Shown here: positions 6,239 through 13,629 of the stretch, one piece after another
Position numbering within the stretch: the first letter of the stretch is position 1
How the letters are laid out: each line of letters starts with the position of its first letter
Assembly: GCA_003565195.1 (NCBI GenBank)
Contig: PXCX01000049.1
Coordinates: forward strand, 1 to 21,127
DNA: 21,127 nt
Direction of reading: 5' to 3'
Source: PVC group bacterium
GTDB taxonomy: Bacteria > Verrucomicrobiota > Kiritimatiellia > CAIKKV01 > PXCX01
Program-made: the position numbers and the translations under genes
The notes under the pieces: model-generated
The model's database searches: none
What the model was told of the DNA's origin: nothing
The model's input: the letters and a program-made list of their open reading frames with translations, nothing else

Positions 6239-7660
6239 ATGAAAAAAACATTGCGTTTACTTGACCGCCATTTTGGCCTAACCGCATCGGGCACAACCAC
6301 GCGTACCGAGGCAACCGCTGGGTTGACCACATTCTTGACAATGGCCTACATTATTTTTGTCCAGCCGGCGATTCTGTCGGGCGTCATGTTCGGCATGGAA
6401 ACCGGCATGGATTTTCAGGCTTTGGTCACGGCTACCTGCGTGGCCTCTGCCTTTGCAACCCTGCTGATGGGCTTGTTGTCGCGCTATCCGATTGCGCAGG
6501 CGCCGGGCATGGGTTTAAATTTTTTCTTCGTTTTCTCGGCCATTCCAGCGGCTGCGGCGGCCGGTTTTGCGGTTCCCTGGCAAACCGCCCTGGGCGTTGT
6601 GTTTCTCTCCGGCATCCTGTTTTTGGGAGTCACCTTACTGGGCTTGCGGGAAACGTTGCTGAATGCGGTCAGCCCCAGCATGAAAAACGGGATTGCTGTT
6701 GGAATCGGTATCTTCATAACATTTATCGGTTTACAAAACGCCGGTTTAATCCTGGCCGACGAGGGGACGGCCGTAAGCTTGAACCCCGGGTTCGGTTCAC
6801 CGGATTTACTGGTGTTTTTCTTTGGACTCTTGCTGACGGCCACCTTGATTACGCGGCGGATGCGCGGCGCCATTTTAATCGGCATCGGTGGTGCGACCCT
6901 GCTGGCGCTTATTTTCAAAATCGGTTATGGTCTCTTGCCTGAACATCTGGCATCCACACCGCTGCTTGCCGAATCGGATCTGGTTCAGCGTTTTACGCTG
7001 GCATCGCGACCGCTAGCCGCACCGGCCTCAGTTGCACCGGTGTTTTTTAAGATGGACATCGCAGGCGCCCTGTCTATGAGTATGCTGCCTTTTATTTTGA
7101 TTTTTCTTTTCATGGATGTATTCGACACCATGGGCACGCTGATCGGGGTGGCCGAACAGGCAGGATTCATGCAGGACAACCGGTTGCCGCGCGCGAATCG
7201 CGCGTTTCTGGCTGATGCCACCGGCACGATCTTCGGTACGCTGATGGGTACAAGTACGGTAACCAGCTATATTGAAAGCGCGGCCGGGGTGTCGGAAGGC
7301 GGTCGTACCGGGCTCACCAGCGTCTTTGTGGCTTTGTTTTTTCTGTTGGCCTTGTTTTTCGGCCCGCTGATCGGAATGATTGGCGGCTATGCCCCGATCA
7401 CCGCACCGGCGCTCGTAATCGTTGGTTTTATGATGTTTCGCAACATTCTCAACCTGCACTGGGAGGATCCCAGCGAAAGCATCCCTTCGCTGTTGATCGT
7501 CGTGGGTATTCCGTTAAGTTATTCGATTTCCGACGGGATCATGCTCGGATTTATCGCCTATCCTTTGATCAAGCTGTTCGCAGGTAAATGGCACGAGGTA
7601 CGGCCGGCCATGATGGTGACGGCTGCCCTACTGCTGGTTTACGTGCTCGTATTCCGCTAA
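6239..7660 (+). CDS. NCS2-family purine permease (AzgA/PbuG-like)
   Basis: An inner-membrane nucleobase importer of 473 residues with a dozen or more hydrophobic segments. Family marks are TTFLTMAYIIFVQP near the N-terminus (about 30-43), APGMGLNFFF (88-97), and the substrate-site helix MDVFDTMGTLIGVAEQAG (292-309). The strongly conserved GTSTVTSYIESAAG...EGGRTGL follows. This places it in the AzgA-like branch (hypoxanthine/guanine/adenine), not the uracil/xanthine branch, but exact substrate cannot be read from sequence. ATG 6239 is preferred over the GTG one codon upstream because AAAAGGA (6227-6232) is then at normal distance. thrC starts 8 nt after its stop, so the two are probably cotranscribed. 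Confidence 0.95.
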   Translation: MKKTLRLLDRHFGLTASGTTTRTEATAGLTTFLTMAYIIFVQPAILSGVMFGMETGMDFQALVTATCVASAFATLLMGLLSRYPIAQAPGMGLNFFFVFSAIPAAAAAGFAVPWQTALGVVFLSGILFLGVTLLGLRETLLNAVSPSMKNGIAVGIGIFITFIGLQNAGLILADEGTAVSLNPGFGSPDLLVFFFGLLLTATLITRRMRGAILIGIGGATLLALIFKIGYGLLPEHLASTPLLAESDLVQRFTLASRPLAAPASVAPVFFKMDIAGALSMSMLPFILIFLFMDVFDTMGTLIGVAEQAGFMQDNRLPRANRAFLADATGTIFGTLMGTSTVTSYIESAAGVSEGGRTGLTSVFVALFFLLALFFGPLIGMIGGYAPITAPALVIVGFMMFRNILNLHWEDPSESIPSLLIVVGIPLSYSISDGIMLGFIAYPLIKLFAGKWHEVRPAMMVTAALLLVYVLVFR

Positions 7661-7668
7661 AATATATT

Positions 7669-9060
7669 ATGCAAAAAAACTCTATAGATTATATCAGCAC
7701 GCGCGGCAACACACCGCCGCGAACGTTTAGCGAAGCGGTTTTAACCGGTTTGGCGCCCGACGGCGGTTTGCTGCTACCGGAAACCGTGCCGGACGTATCC
7801 TCCGACTTATCCCGCTGGCGCAATCTGGCATACGGCGACCTGGCGACCGCCATTTTGCAACGGTTTACCGATCTTCCGGTGGCAGAACTGGAGGAGTTGA
7901 CCACGGCTTCGTTGCAGCCTTTCGATCATGCCGAGATTACGCCACTGCAATCGTTCGGCAAACTCCATATTTTGGAGCTGTTCCATGGTCCAACCCTGGC
8001 GTTCAAGGATCTTGCCTTACAGTTTTTGGGCAACCTGTTTGCGTATCTGTTGGATGGCAAACAGGCATTGAATTTGCTGGCGGCAACCAGTGGCGACACC
8101 GGCAGCGCCGCCATTGCGGGCGTCCACGGCAAGCCGGGAATCCGGATTTTCGTTCTCTACCCCGCCGGACGCATCAGCGCGCTTCAGGAACGCCAAATGA
8201 CAACCGTGCCGGACCACAACGTGGCGGCCGTGGCTATCGACGGGTCATTCGACGATTGCCAGGCGATCGTCAAAAAACTGTTCGGGGATGCCGAATTCAA
8301 GCAACGCTACGCGCTCGGCGCGGTCAACTCGATTAACTGGGCGCGTGTTCTGGCACAGATCGTCTATTATTTCTACGGCGCTTTCCGGGTCATGGAACGT
8401 ACCGGCGCCGATCGCGTACGGTTTGCAGTGCCTACCGGTAATTTCGGCGATATTTTTGCCGGCTACATGGCCCGGCGAATGGGATTACCCATTTCGCGAT
8501 TGATTCTGGCAACCAATTCCAATGACATTCTGGCCCGCTTTTTTGAGTCCGGCGATTACCGTTTGCGCAAGGTACAGGCAACCTTGAGTCCCTCGATGGA
8601 TATCCAGGTGGCCTCCAACTTCGAACGCTACCTTTACTACCGCGCCGGAGGCTGCAGCGCAACCGTCCGGCAATGGATGCAAACCTTTCGCGATCATGGA
8701 CAATTACATCTCGACTCGATCGACGGCCGGCATATCGATCCGCTTTTCAAGGCTGTATCCGCCGACGATCCATCTATTCTGAGAACGATTGCGGATATCC
8801 ATCAGAGCACCGGGTATGTGCTTGACCCGCACAGTGCTGCCGGCGTACATGCGGCAAACCGGGAAGGACTCGACGGCGATCCGGTCGTATGCATTGCAAC
8901 AGCGCATGCGGCCAAGTTCCCGGACGCAGTCCGCCGGGCGATCGGGCGCCCTGCCGTTCATGAAAAACTCGAACGCCTGAAAACTTTGCCGACACGCGAA
9001 CATCGATTGCCGAACGATGCGGACGCAGTTCGCGACTTCATCGTGCGGCATGTTGAATAG
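7669..9060 (+). CDS. thrC: Threonine synthase (PLP enzyme)
   Basis: Converts O-phosphohomoserine to threonine, the last step of threonine synthesis, in the cytoplasm. It has 463 residues, the usual length of the longer (E. coli/yeast-like) class. The N-terminal domain has STRGNTPPRTFSEAVLTGLAPDGGLLLPE. The PLP Schiff-base lysine is K113 in HGPTLAFKDLALQ, and the phosphate-binding SGDTGSAA is at 141-148. NSINWARVLAQIVYYF and VPTGNFGDIFAGY follow in the usual order. ATG 7669 is chosen because family proteins begin just before the S-T-R-G segment. No Shine-Dalgarno is seen, and the permease stop is only 8 nt upstream, so translational coupling is likely. It converges on hemW with 7 nt between stops. 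Confidence 0.96.
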   Translation: MQKNSIDYISTRGNTPPRTFSEAVLTGLAPDGGLLLPETVPDVSSDLSRWRNLAYGDLATAILQRFTDLPVAELEELTTASLQPFDHAEITPLQSFGKLHILELFHGPTLAFKDLALQFLGNLFAYLLDGKQALNLLAATSGDTGSAAIAGVHGKPGIRIFVLYPAGRISALQERQMTTVPDHNVAAVAIDGSFDDCQAIVKKLFGDAEFKQRYALGAVNSINWARVLAQIVYYFYGAFRVMERTGADRVRFAVPTGNFGDIFAGYMARRMGLPISRLILATNSNDILARFFESGDYRLRKVQATLSPSMDIQVASNFERYLYYRAGGCSATVRQWMQTFRDHGQLHLDSIDGRHIDPLFKAVSADDPSILRTIADIHQSTGYVLDPHSAAGVHAANREGLDGDPVVCIATAHAAKFPDAVRRAIGRPAVHEKLERLKTLPTREHRLPNDADAVRDFIVRHVE

Positions 9061-9067
9061 CGGCAGG

Positions 9068-10240
9068 TTACGGCCATAATTCCAGCGCAACCGCATCAGC
9101 AAGCTCAAGACCGCGTTCCGTGAGACCGATCCGGTTTCCGCTCCACCAGATCATGTCCTGCTGTTGAAGTTCACGCAAGGCCGGCCGGGGCCATTGATGC
9201 GGACCCGCCGGCAACCCCTCATCACCTTGCAGAAAATCGAGCGTGACGCCTTCAATCTGACGCAAACCGAACACCAAACGTTCCGCCGCACAAACCTGAG
9301 GGGACAACTTTTCGTCTTCGTGCGGCGCATCATCCTGCCGTTGCAGCCCATCCAGATATGCCTGCAAATCCGGCACGTTTTGGCGCCGCCACGCGCCCAA
9401 GCGCGATACCGCGCTTGCCCCCAAACCCAGATAATCGCGACCACGCCAACAATCCAGATGATGCCGGCAACGCCATCCGGCAAGCGCGTAATTCGATATT
9501 TCGTAACGCCAATAACCCGCAGCCTGCAAGCAATCACGGGTCAGGCGCAGCATCCGCAATTGCCCGGAATCGTCCAGCGTCGCCAACGGTCGCTGCCCCA
9601 TCACAACCGGGAGTCGGCGGCCTTCATCAAGTGTCAATGCATAAACGGATAAGTGGGTCGGCTGAATTTCGACGGCCTGACGCAACACCTTATGCCAACG
9701 CCGTTCGCCAACCCCGGGGACACAGGCGATCAAGTCCATGTTCCAGTTACTTATTTGTGCCGAACGTATCGCCTCCAGCGCTCGCCATACCTCGGACACC
9801 TGATGCCGCCGGCCAAGGCTGCGCAGGATATCGTCATCCAACGATTGCGCACCCAGACTGATGCGATTGACACCCGCCGCCTTCAATACCGCCGCTTTTT
9901 CGCGATCCAACGAACCGGGATTACATTCCACCGACCATTCCGTATCGTGTGCGGGACGAAATGCGTCGCGAATCATGTCGCCGATACGTTCCAACTGCCG
10001 GACGGACAACACCGAGGGCGTACCACCCCCAATGTAAATGGACGACAGGCGGAACGCGGCTGGCAGCCGGGCGCGGCGATGCCGGATTTCACGGGTTAAG
10101 GCCTCGATATACGCGTCAATAAGTTCACTATCAACAGCCGGTACGGAATAAAACGCGCAATAGGGACATTTACTGTCGCAAAACGGTAAATGCAGATAAA
10201 CGCCCAGCGTGTTCACGAAATCAAACGCACATCGACGCAT
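9068..10240 (-). CDS. hemW: Radical SAM protein HemW (haem chaperone family)
   Basis: A radical-SAM protein of the HemN/HemW family, 390 residues from this start. The N-terminal motif VYLHLPFCDSKCPYCAF holds the cluster cysteines C21, C25 and C28. The fourth position is Phe, not Cys, which is the HemW rather than HemN pattern (CX3CX2CXF). SIYIGGGTPSVL, NPGSLDREK, RISLGAQSLDDDIL and the C-terminal HemN-type domain (ERLVFGLRQIEGV) follow. HemW is known to bind haem and is not shown to be coproporphyrinogen dehydrogenase. The start is uncertain: ATG 10240 lies inside the end of the PHP gene (20-nt overlap) without a clear ribosome site; GTG 10216 is an alternative. Last gene of the tRNA-PHP-hemW unit. 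Confidence 0.92.
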   Translation of the reverse strand: MRRCAFDFVNTLGVYLHLPFCDSKCPYCAFYSVPAVDSELIDAYIEALTREIRHRRARLPAAFRLSSIYIGGGTPSVLSVRQLERIGDMIRDAFRPAHDTEWSVECNPGSLDREKAAVLKAAGVNRISLGAQSLDDDILRSLGRRHQVSEVWRALEAIRSAQISNWNMDLIACVPGVGERRWHKVLRQAVEIQPTHLSVYALTLDEGRRLPVVMGQRPLATLDDSGQLRMLRLTRDCLQAAGYWRYEISNYALAGWRCRHHLDCWRGRDYLGLGASAVSRLGAWRRQNVPDLQAYLDGLQRQDDAPHEDEKLSPQVCAAERLVFGLRQIEGVTLDFLQGDEGLPAGPHQWPRPALRELQQQDMIWWSGNRIGLTERGLELADAVALELWP

Positions 10241-11066
10241 GCCGTTCTGCGAGCGCCGCATAGACGCTGTCCGGCACCGAAAAACCGCCGAATCCGCTCC
10301 CCATATGCAATTTCGGATTGAGGCTCCCATGAAAATCGGTGCCCCCGGTTGGCACGAGGTCGAACCGTTCCGTAAGCGCCAGATAATGTTCGGTTTGAGA
10401 AACTTGATGCTCAGGATAATACACTTCGATGCCCTGCAACCCGCACGCTACCAGCTCAGCCACGAAGCGTTCAAGCGCCGGCGGTCTCATATCCAGGGTA
10501 AACGGATGCGACAGCACCGGAATCCCGCCCGCGGCAAGGACCAGCGACATGGCCTCATCGGCTTTCAAGCGATAGCGATCGCAATACGCGGGACGTCCCT
10601 TGCCAAGAAAACGGTCGAACGCCGCGCGCGTATCTTTCACATAACCGGCAGCCACCATCGCCTTGGCAATGTGCGGCCGGCCAACCACGTCATCTCCGCA
10701 AAATTGGTGTACCGCCTCCTGGGTGATCGGCATATCCAACGCACGCAAGCGTTCAAGAATCCGATCGTTCCGGTCTTCCCTGCCCGCACGCAGCCGGGAC
10801 AACGCATCCGCTAGATCGCGATGCGCCGGATCAACATAATATCCCAATAAATGAAGGGTTCCCGGCGAATGATCAACACTGATTTCAACACCGCCGACTG
10901 CCGCAAGCCGGCCGGCGGCTGCCTCCAGAAATTCAGGAATGCCGCCAACCGTATCATGATCATTCAGGGAAATCGCCGTCAGCGACAGCGCAGCAGCATG
11001 ATCAACAAGTTCTGTGGGTGACAACGAGCCGTCCGAACAGGTGGAATGAAGATGCAGGTCAATCAT
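10221..11066 (-). CDS. PHP-domain phosphoesterase (RNase AM / TrpH-like)
   Basis: A 281-residue metal-dependent phosphoesterase. PHP motif I is DLHLHSTCSDG (H5, H7, D12), motif II is NDHDT (35-39), then G-G-V-E (E61), LSHPF in the second half, and GTDFHG near the end. E. coli YciV (RNase AM) of this group trims 5' ends of rRNA and hydrolyses 3',5'-bisnucleotides; which activity applies here is unknown. The frame stays open backwards through the tRNA, but those residues are merely translated tRNA. ATG 11066 starts the conserved motif and lies 4 nt after the tRNA CCA. There is no Shine-Dalgarno (the upstream bases are CCTCC, its complement). After tRNA 3' processing the message would be almost leaderless. 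Confidence 0.9.
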   Translation of the reverse strand: MIDLHLHSTCSDGSLSPTELVDHAAALSLTAISLNDHDTVGGIPEFLEAAAGRLAAVGGVEISVDHSPGTLHLLGYYVDPAHRDLADALSRLRAGREDRNDRILERLRALDMPITQEAVHQFCGDDVVGRPHIAKAMVAAGYVKDTRAAFDRFLGKGRPAYCDRYRLKADEAMSLVLAAGGIPVLSHPFTLDMRPPALERFVAELVACGLQGIEVYYPEHQVSQTEHYLALTERFDLVPTGGTDFHGSLNPKLHMGSGFGGFSVPDSVYAALAERHASMCV

Positions 11067-11070
11067 GGGA

Positions 11071-11147
11071 TGGTGGAGGATATGGGAGTCGAACCCACGA
11101 CCTCTTGAATGCCATTCAAGCGCTCTGCCAAACTGAGCTAATCCCCC
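11071..11147 (-). tRNA. tRNA-Ala(GGC)
   Basis: A complete 77-nt cloverleaf on the minus strand. The acceptor stem is GGGGGAT/ATCCTCC with one G-U, and the D-arm is GCTC...GAGC. The anticodon stem is CTTGA/TCAAG around loop ATGGCAT, giving anticodon GGC. The T-arm contains GGTTCGACTCC, with discriminator A and an encoded CCA (11071-11073). GGC reads GCC/GCU alanine codons. It sits behind a near-consensus promoter and directly before the PHP gene. Confidence 0.97.
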
Positions 11148-11226
11148 AAGCAACCGTTCTTATGCCGGCAACCGGCCACGCATGGCCCCGCCCGGCAGGC
11201 GAAAAATCGCCGGATGAAAAGGAGTC

Positions 11227-11255
11227 ACTATACCCGCGCACAGTATCTCTGTCAA
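11227..11255 (-). promoter_or_regulatory. Strong sigma70-like promoter for tRNA-Ala, PHP gene and hemW
   Basis: On the minus strand, TTGACA (11250-11255), a 17-nt spacer and TATAGT (11227-11232) make a near-perfect promoter. Transcription would start near 11219, giving about 70 nt of 5' leader to be removed from the tRNA. That leader holds two 5-bp hairpins (11198-11211 and 11174-11187) without T-runs. The rest of 11148-11338 shows no gene, and no clear terminator for hemL. Confidence 0.8.
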
Positions 11256-11338
11256 GTCTTGAATTGATTTTTTCGTTGTGTCAGGTTTATACGCTGCGCT
11301 TTCAGGCCGCGACGGCTACGCCACGGGAATCGCTGTTT

Positions 11339-12628
11339 CTATGTATCGATGGCTCGCATCCATGTTTCGACCGCCGCCACAAACTGCTCGATCTCGTGAC
11401 GGCTGTGGGCAGAACTGATGAATGACGTTTCAAACTGGGATGGCGGAAGATAATACCCGCTTTCGAGCATCCCATTAAAAAAAGCGGCATGGGATTGCGT
11501 ATCGCATGCTTTGGCGTCGGCCAATTGCTGCACCGGATCGCGCCTGAAAAAAATCGTGAAAGCTCCGCCCTGCTGTGCAACATGCAACGGCCGTTGCGCG
11601 TCCCCGGCAAGACGGTTGATCTCAGTGGCCAATCGACTTCCGAGCGCCGCCAGCGAAGGATAGGGGTTCTCCTTTATCAGTAGTTCGATCGTTTTCATTC
11701 CCGCCGCGATCGCGACCGGGTTGCCGCTGAGCGTACCAGCCTGATAAACCCGGCCGCAGGGCGCCAGACACTGCATCACGTCACGACGGCCGCCCAGCGC
11801 GGCCAAAGGCAAGCCGCCACCGATAATCTTACCCAGACAAATCAGGTCGGGCGTGACGCCCGCCAGCGCGCCATAGGTCGTCGGCGCAAACCGAAAGCCG
11901 GTAATCACTTCGTCGAAAACCAGGAGCGCGCCGCAACGGTCAGCCTCCCTGCGCAAGTGTTCCAGAAAACCGGCCTGCGGCATCACTAACCCCATGTTGC
12001 CGGCCACCGGTTCAACAATGATCGCGGCGACGTCACGACCATGGCGACGGATGATTTCGCTAACCGCCGCTTTATCGTTATATGCCGGCAGGAAAACATC
12101 GCCCTCATGAATATAGACGCCGGCCGAGGAAGAAATGCCGCCGGTTAACAGTCCGCTGCCGGCGCCGGCCAGCAGGCTGTCAGAATGGCCATGATAGGCG
12201 CCTTCAAATTTTATGATCCGGCGCCGACCGGTAAATCCGCGCGCCAGCCGCAACCCGGTCATCACCGCCTCGGTCCCCGAACTGACCAAACGCACCTGCT
12301 CCAAGCCTGGAATACTATTACAAAGCAGCTCGGCAAAATCAATTTCGCGCGCCGTATTGATGCCGAAAGTGGTGCCATCGCGCGCGGCGGCGGTCATCGC
12401 CTCGACGACTTCCGCGCGTGCATGCCCCAGAATTAAAGGTCCCCATGACCCGCAAAAATCGACCAGTTCACGGTCTTCAACCGTCAAAATCCGCGATCCG
12501 TACCCGCGTCGCACGAAAACAGGATTGCCGCCCACGGCTTGAAATGCGCGTACCGGACTGTTTACGCCACCCGGCATTACCGCTTGCGCGCGCTTGAATA
12601 AATCCAGTGAGTTAATATGTCCCCTCAT
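11339..12628 (-). CDS. hemL: Glutamate-1-semialdehyde 2,1-aminomutase
   Basis: Converts glutamate-1-semialdehyde to 5-aminolevulinate, so this organism uses the C5 (glutamyl-tRNA) route to haem. It has 429 residues, the normal length. The N-terminus RAQAVMPGGVNSPVRAF is diagnostic. SSGTEAVMTGLRLAR (117-131) and FEGAYHGHSD (141-150) line the cofactor site. VFDEVITGFR (237-246) holds the PLP-ring aspartate, and K267 in CLGKIIGGGLPLAALGG is the Schiff-base lysine. Its ATG overlaps the hemB TGA in an ATGA junction (12625-12628), indicating coupled translation. It follows hemB in the same operon; the preceding enzyme (HemA) is not in the window. Confidence 0.97.
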   Translation of the reverse strand: MRGHINSLDLFKRAQAVMPGGVNSPVRAFQAVGGNPVFVRRGYGSRILTVEDRELVDFCGSWGPLILGHARAEVVEAMTAAARDGTTFGINTAREIDFAELLCNSIPGLEQVRLVSSGTEAVMTGLRLARGFTGRRRIIKFEGAYHGHSDSLLAGAGSGLLTGGISSSAGVYIHEGDVFLPAYNDKAAVSEIIRRHGRDVAAIIVEPVAGNMGLVMPQAGFLEHLRREADRCGALLVFDEVITGFRFAPTTYGALAGVTPDLICLGKIIGGGLPLAALGGRRDVMQCLAPCGRVYQAGTLSGNPVAIAAGMKTIELLIKENPYPSLAALGSRLATEINRLAGDAQRPLHVAQQGGAFTIFFRRDPVQQLADAKACDTQSHAAFFNGMLESGYYLPPSQFETSFISSAHSRHEIEQFVAAVETWMRAIDT

Positions 12629-13629
12629 CCTATGATTTCCCGATATTGATTAGCCCAGTAGGAGATGATCATGTCCGCGCCGGCACGCTGGATCGCCGTG
12701 ATACTCTCGCGCACCATCCGGCCCAAATCCCCGCTCCCGCGTTCGGCGGCGGCAATCAACATCGCATATTCGCCGCTGACATTGTAAGCAGCCAGCGGCA
12801 AATCCGTTTTCTGACGTAATCGCTGAATTATATCCAGGTAAAACAACGCCGGTTTAACCATTAAAATATCGGCGCCTTCGGCTTCATCCAAAAGCGATTC
12901 GCGCAACGCGGAACGTAAATCGTGATACGAAGCCTGATAGCCGTGCCGATCGCCATGCGACGGGGCGGACTGTTCCGCCTCACGAAACGGATCATAGAAG
13001 CATGACGCAAATTTTGTCGAATAACTCATCAACAGGGTTTGCTGCCGGCCGGCCGCATCCAAAGCCGCACGCACCGCCTGAACCTGGCCATCCATCATCG
13101 CGCTGGGTGCGACCACGTCAGCTCCGGCGTGGGCATGCGTTACCGCCGTCTTTTGCAAAAGGGCCAGCGTCGCATCGTTGTCAACCTGACCGTCGGCAGC
13201 CAGCAGGCCGCAATGTCCGTGATCGGTATAGGCACACAGACAAACATCCGTGAACACGATCAGCTCAGGGAACGCACGTTTTAGCGCCGTAACCGTTCGC
13301 GGTATCACCTCCTCCGGATGAAAGGCACCGCTACCCTGCGCATCCTTACTGGAACGATCCGGCACCCCAAACAACAAAACACCACCCAAACCATCGGTCA
13401 CCAGCGGATCGAGTTTTTTAATCAGGATATCAGCGCTCATGCGCGACTGTCCCGGCATAGCTGACAGGGGTTCATCCACGCCGTGGCCAGAAATAACGAA
13501 AACCGGCCAGACAAATTTTTCAATTCCCGGTTGCGGACATCCGAACATTTTCCGCAACCGCTCGGTCTTGCGTAACCGTCTCAATCGTGTTTGTGGGTAA
13601 TCTAGGGTCACGTCTTCACATTTCACCAA
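12625..13629 (-). CDS. hemB: Delta-aminolevulinic acid dehydratase (porphobilinogen synthase)
   Basis: Condenses two 5-aminolevulinates to porphobilinogen. Numbered from the TTG at 13629, the catalytic lysines are K206 (MSYSTKFAS) and K259 (ILMVKPALFY). The zinc-site cysteines C130, C132 and C140 lie in DVCLCAYTDHGHCG, marking the Zn-dependent class. The N-terminus has no ATG: candidate starts are TTG 13629, directly after the ceramidase-like stop, GTG 13626 and GTG 13611. The family N-terminus (TRLRRLRKTERLRKMF) needs a start at or before about residue 12, so one of these must be used. With no real Shine-Dalgarno, reinitiation after the upstream gene is likely. hemL overlaps its stop by 4 nt. 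Confidence 0.95.
   Translation of the reverse strand: MVKCEDVTLDYPQTRLRRLRKTERLRKMFGCPQPGIEKFVWPVFVISGHGVDEPLSAMPGQSRMSADILIKKLDPLVTDGLGGVLLFGVPDRSSKDAQGSGAFHPEEVIPRTVTALKRAFPELIVFTDVCLCAYTDHGHCGLLAADGQVDNDATLALLQKTAVTHAHAGADVVAPSAMMDGQVQAVRAALDAAGRQQTLLMSYSTKFASCFYDPFREAEQSAPSHGDRHGYQASYHDLRSALRESLLDEAEGADILMVKPALFYLDIIQRLRQKTDLPLAAYNVSGEYAMLIAAAERGSGDLGRMVRESITAIQRAGADMIISYWANQYREIIG

Noticed and set aside
9068..10240. Oxygen-independent coproporphyrinogen III dehydrogenase (HemN)
   Set aside because: The fourth position of the cluster motif is Phe (CX3CX2CXF), not Cys as in HemN, and the N-terminal HemN extension is missing; HemW fits better.
10209..10814. A 201-codon plus-strand open frame over the PHP gene
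   Set aside because: Opposite strand to a clear PHP-domain protein, with no family resemblance and no start signal.
11067..11153. N-terminal extension of the PHP protein through 11153
   Set aside because: The extra residues are simply the tRNA-Ala sequence translated; the conserved PHP motif begins at the ATG at 11066.
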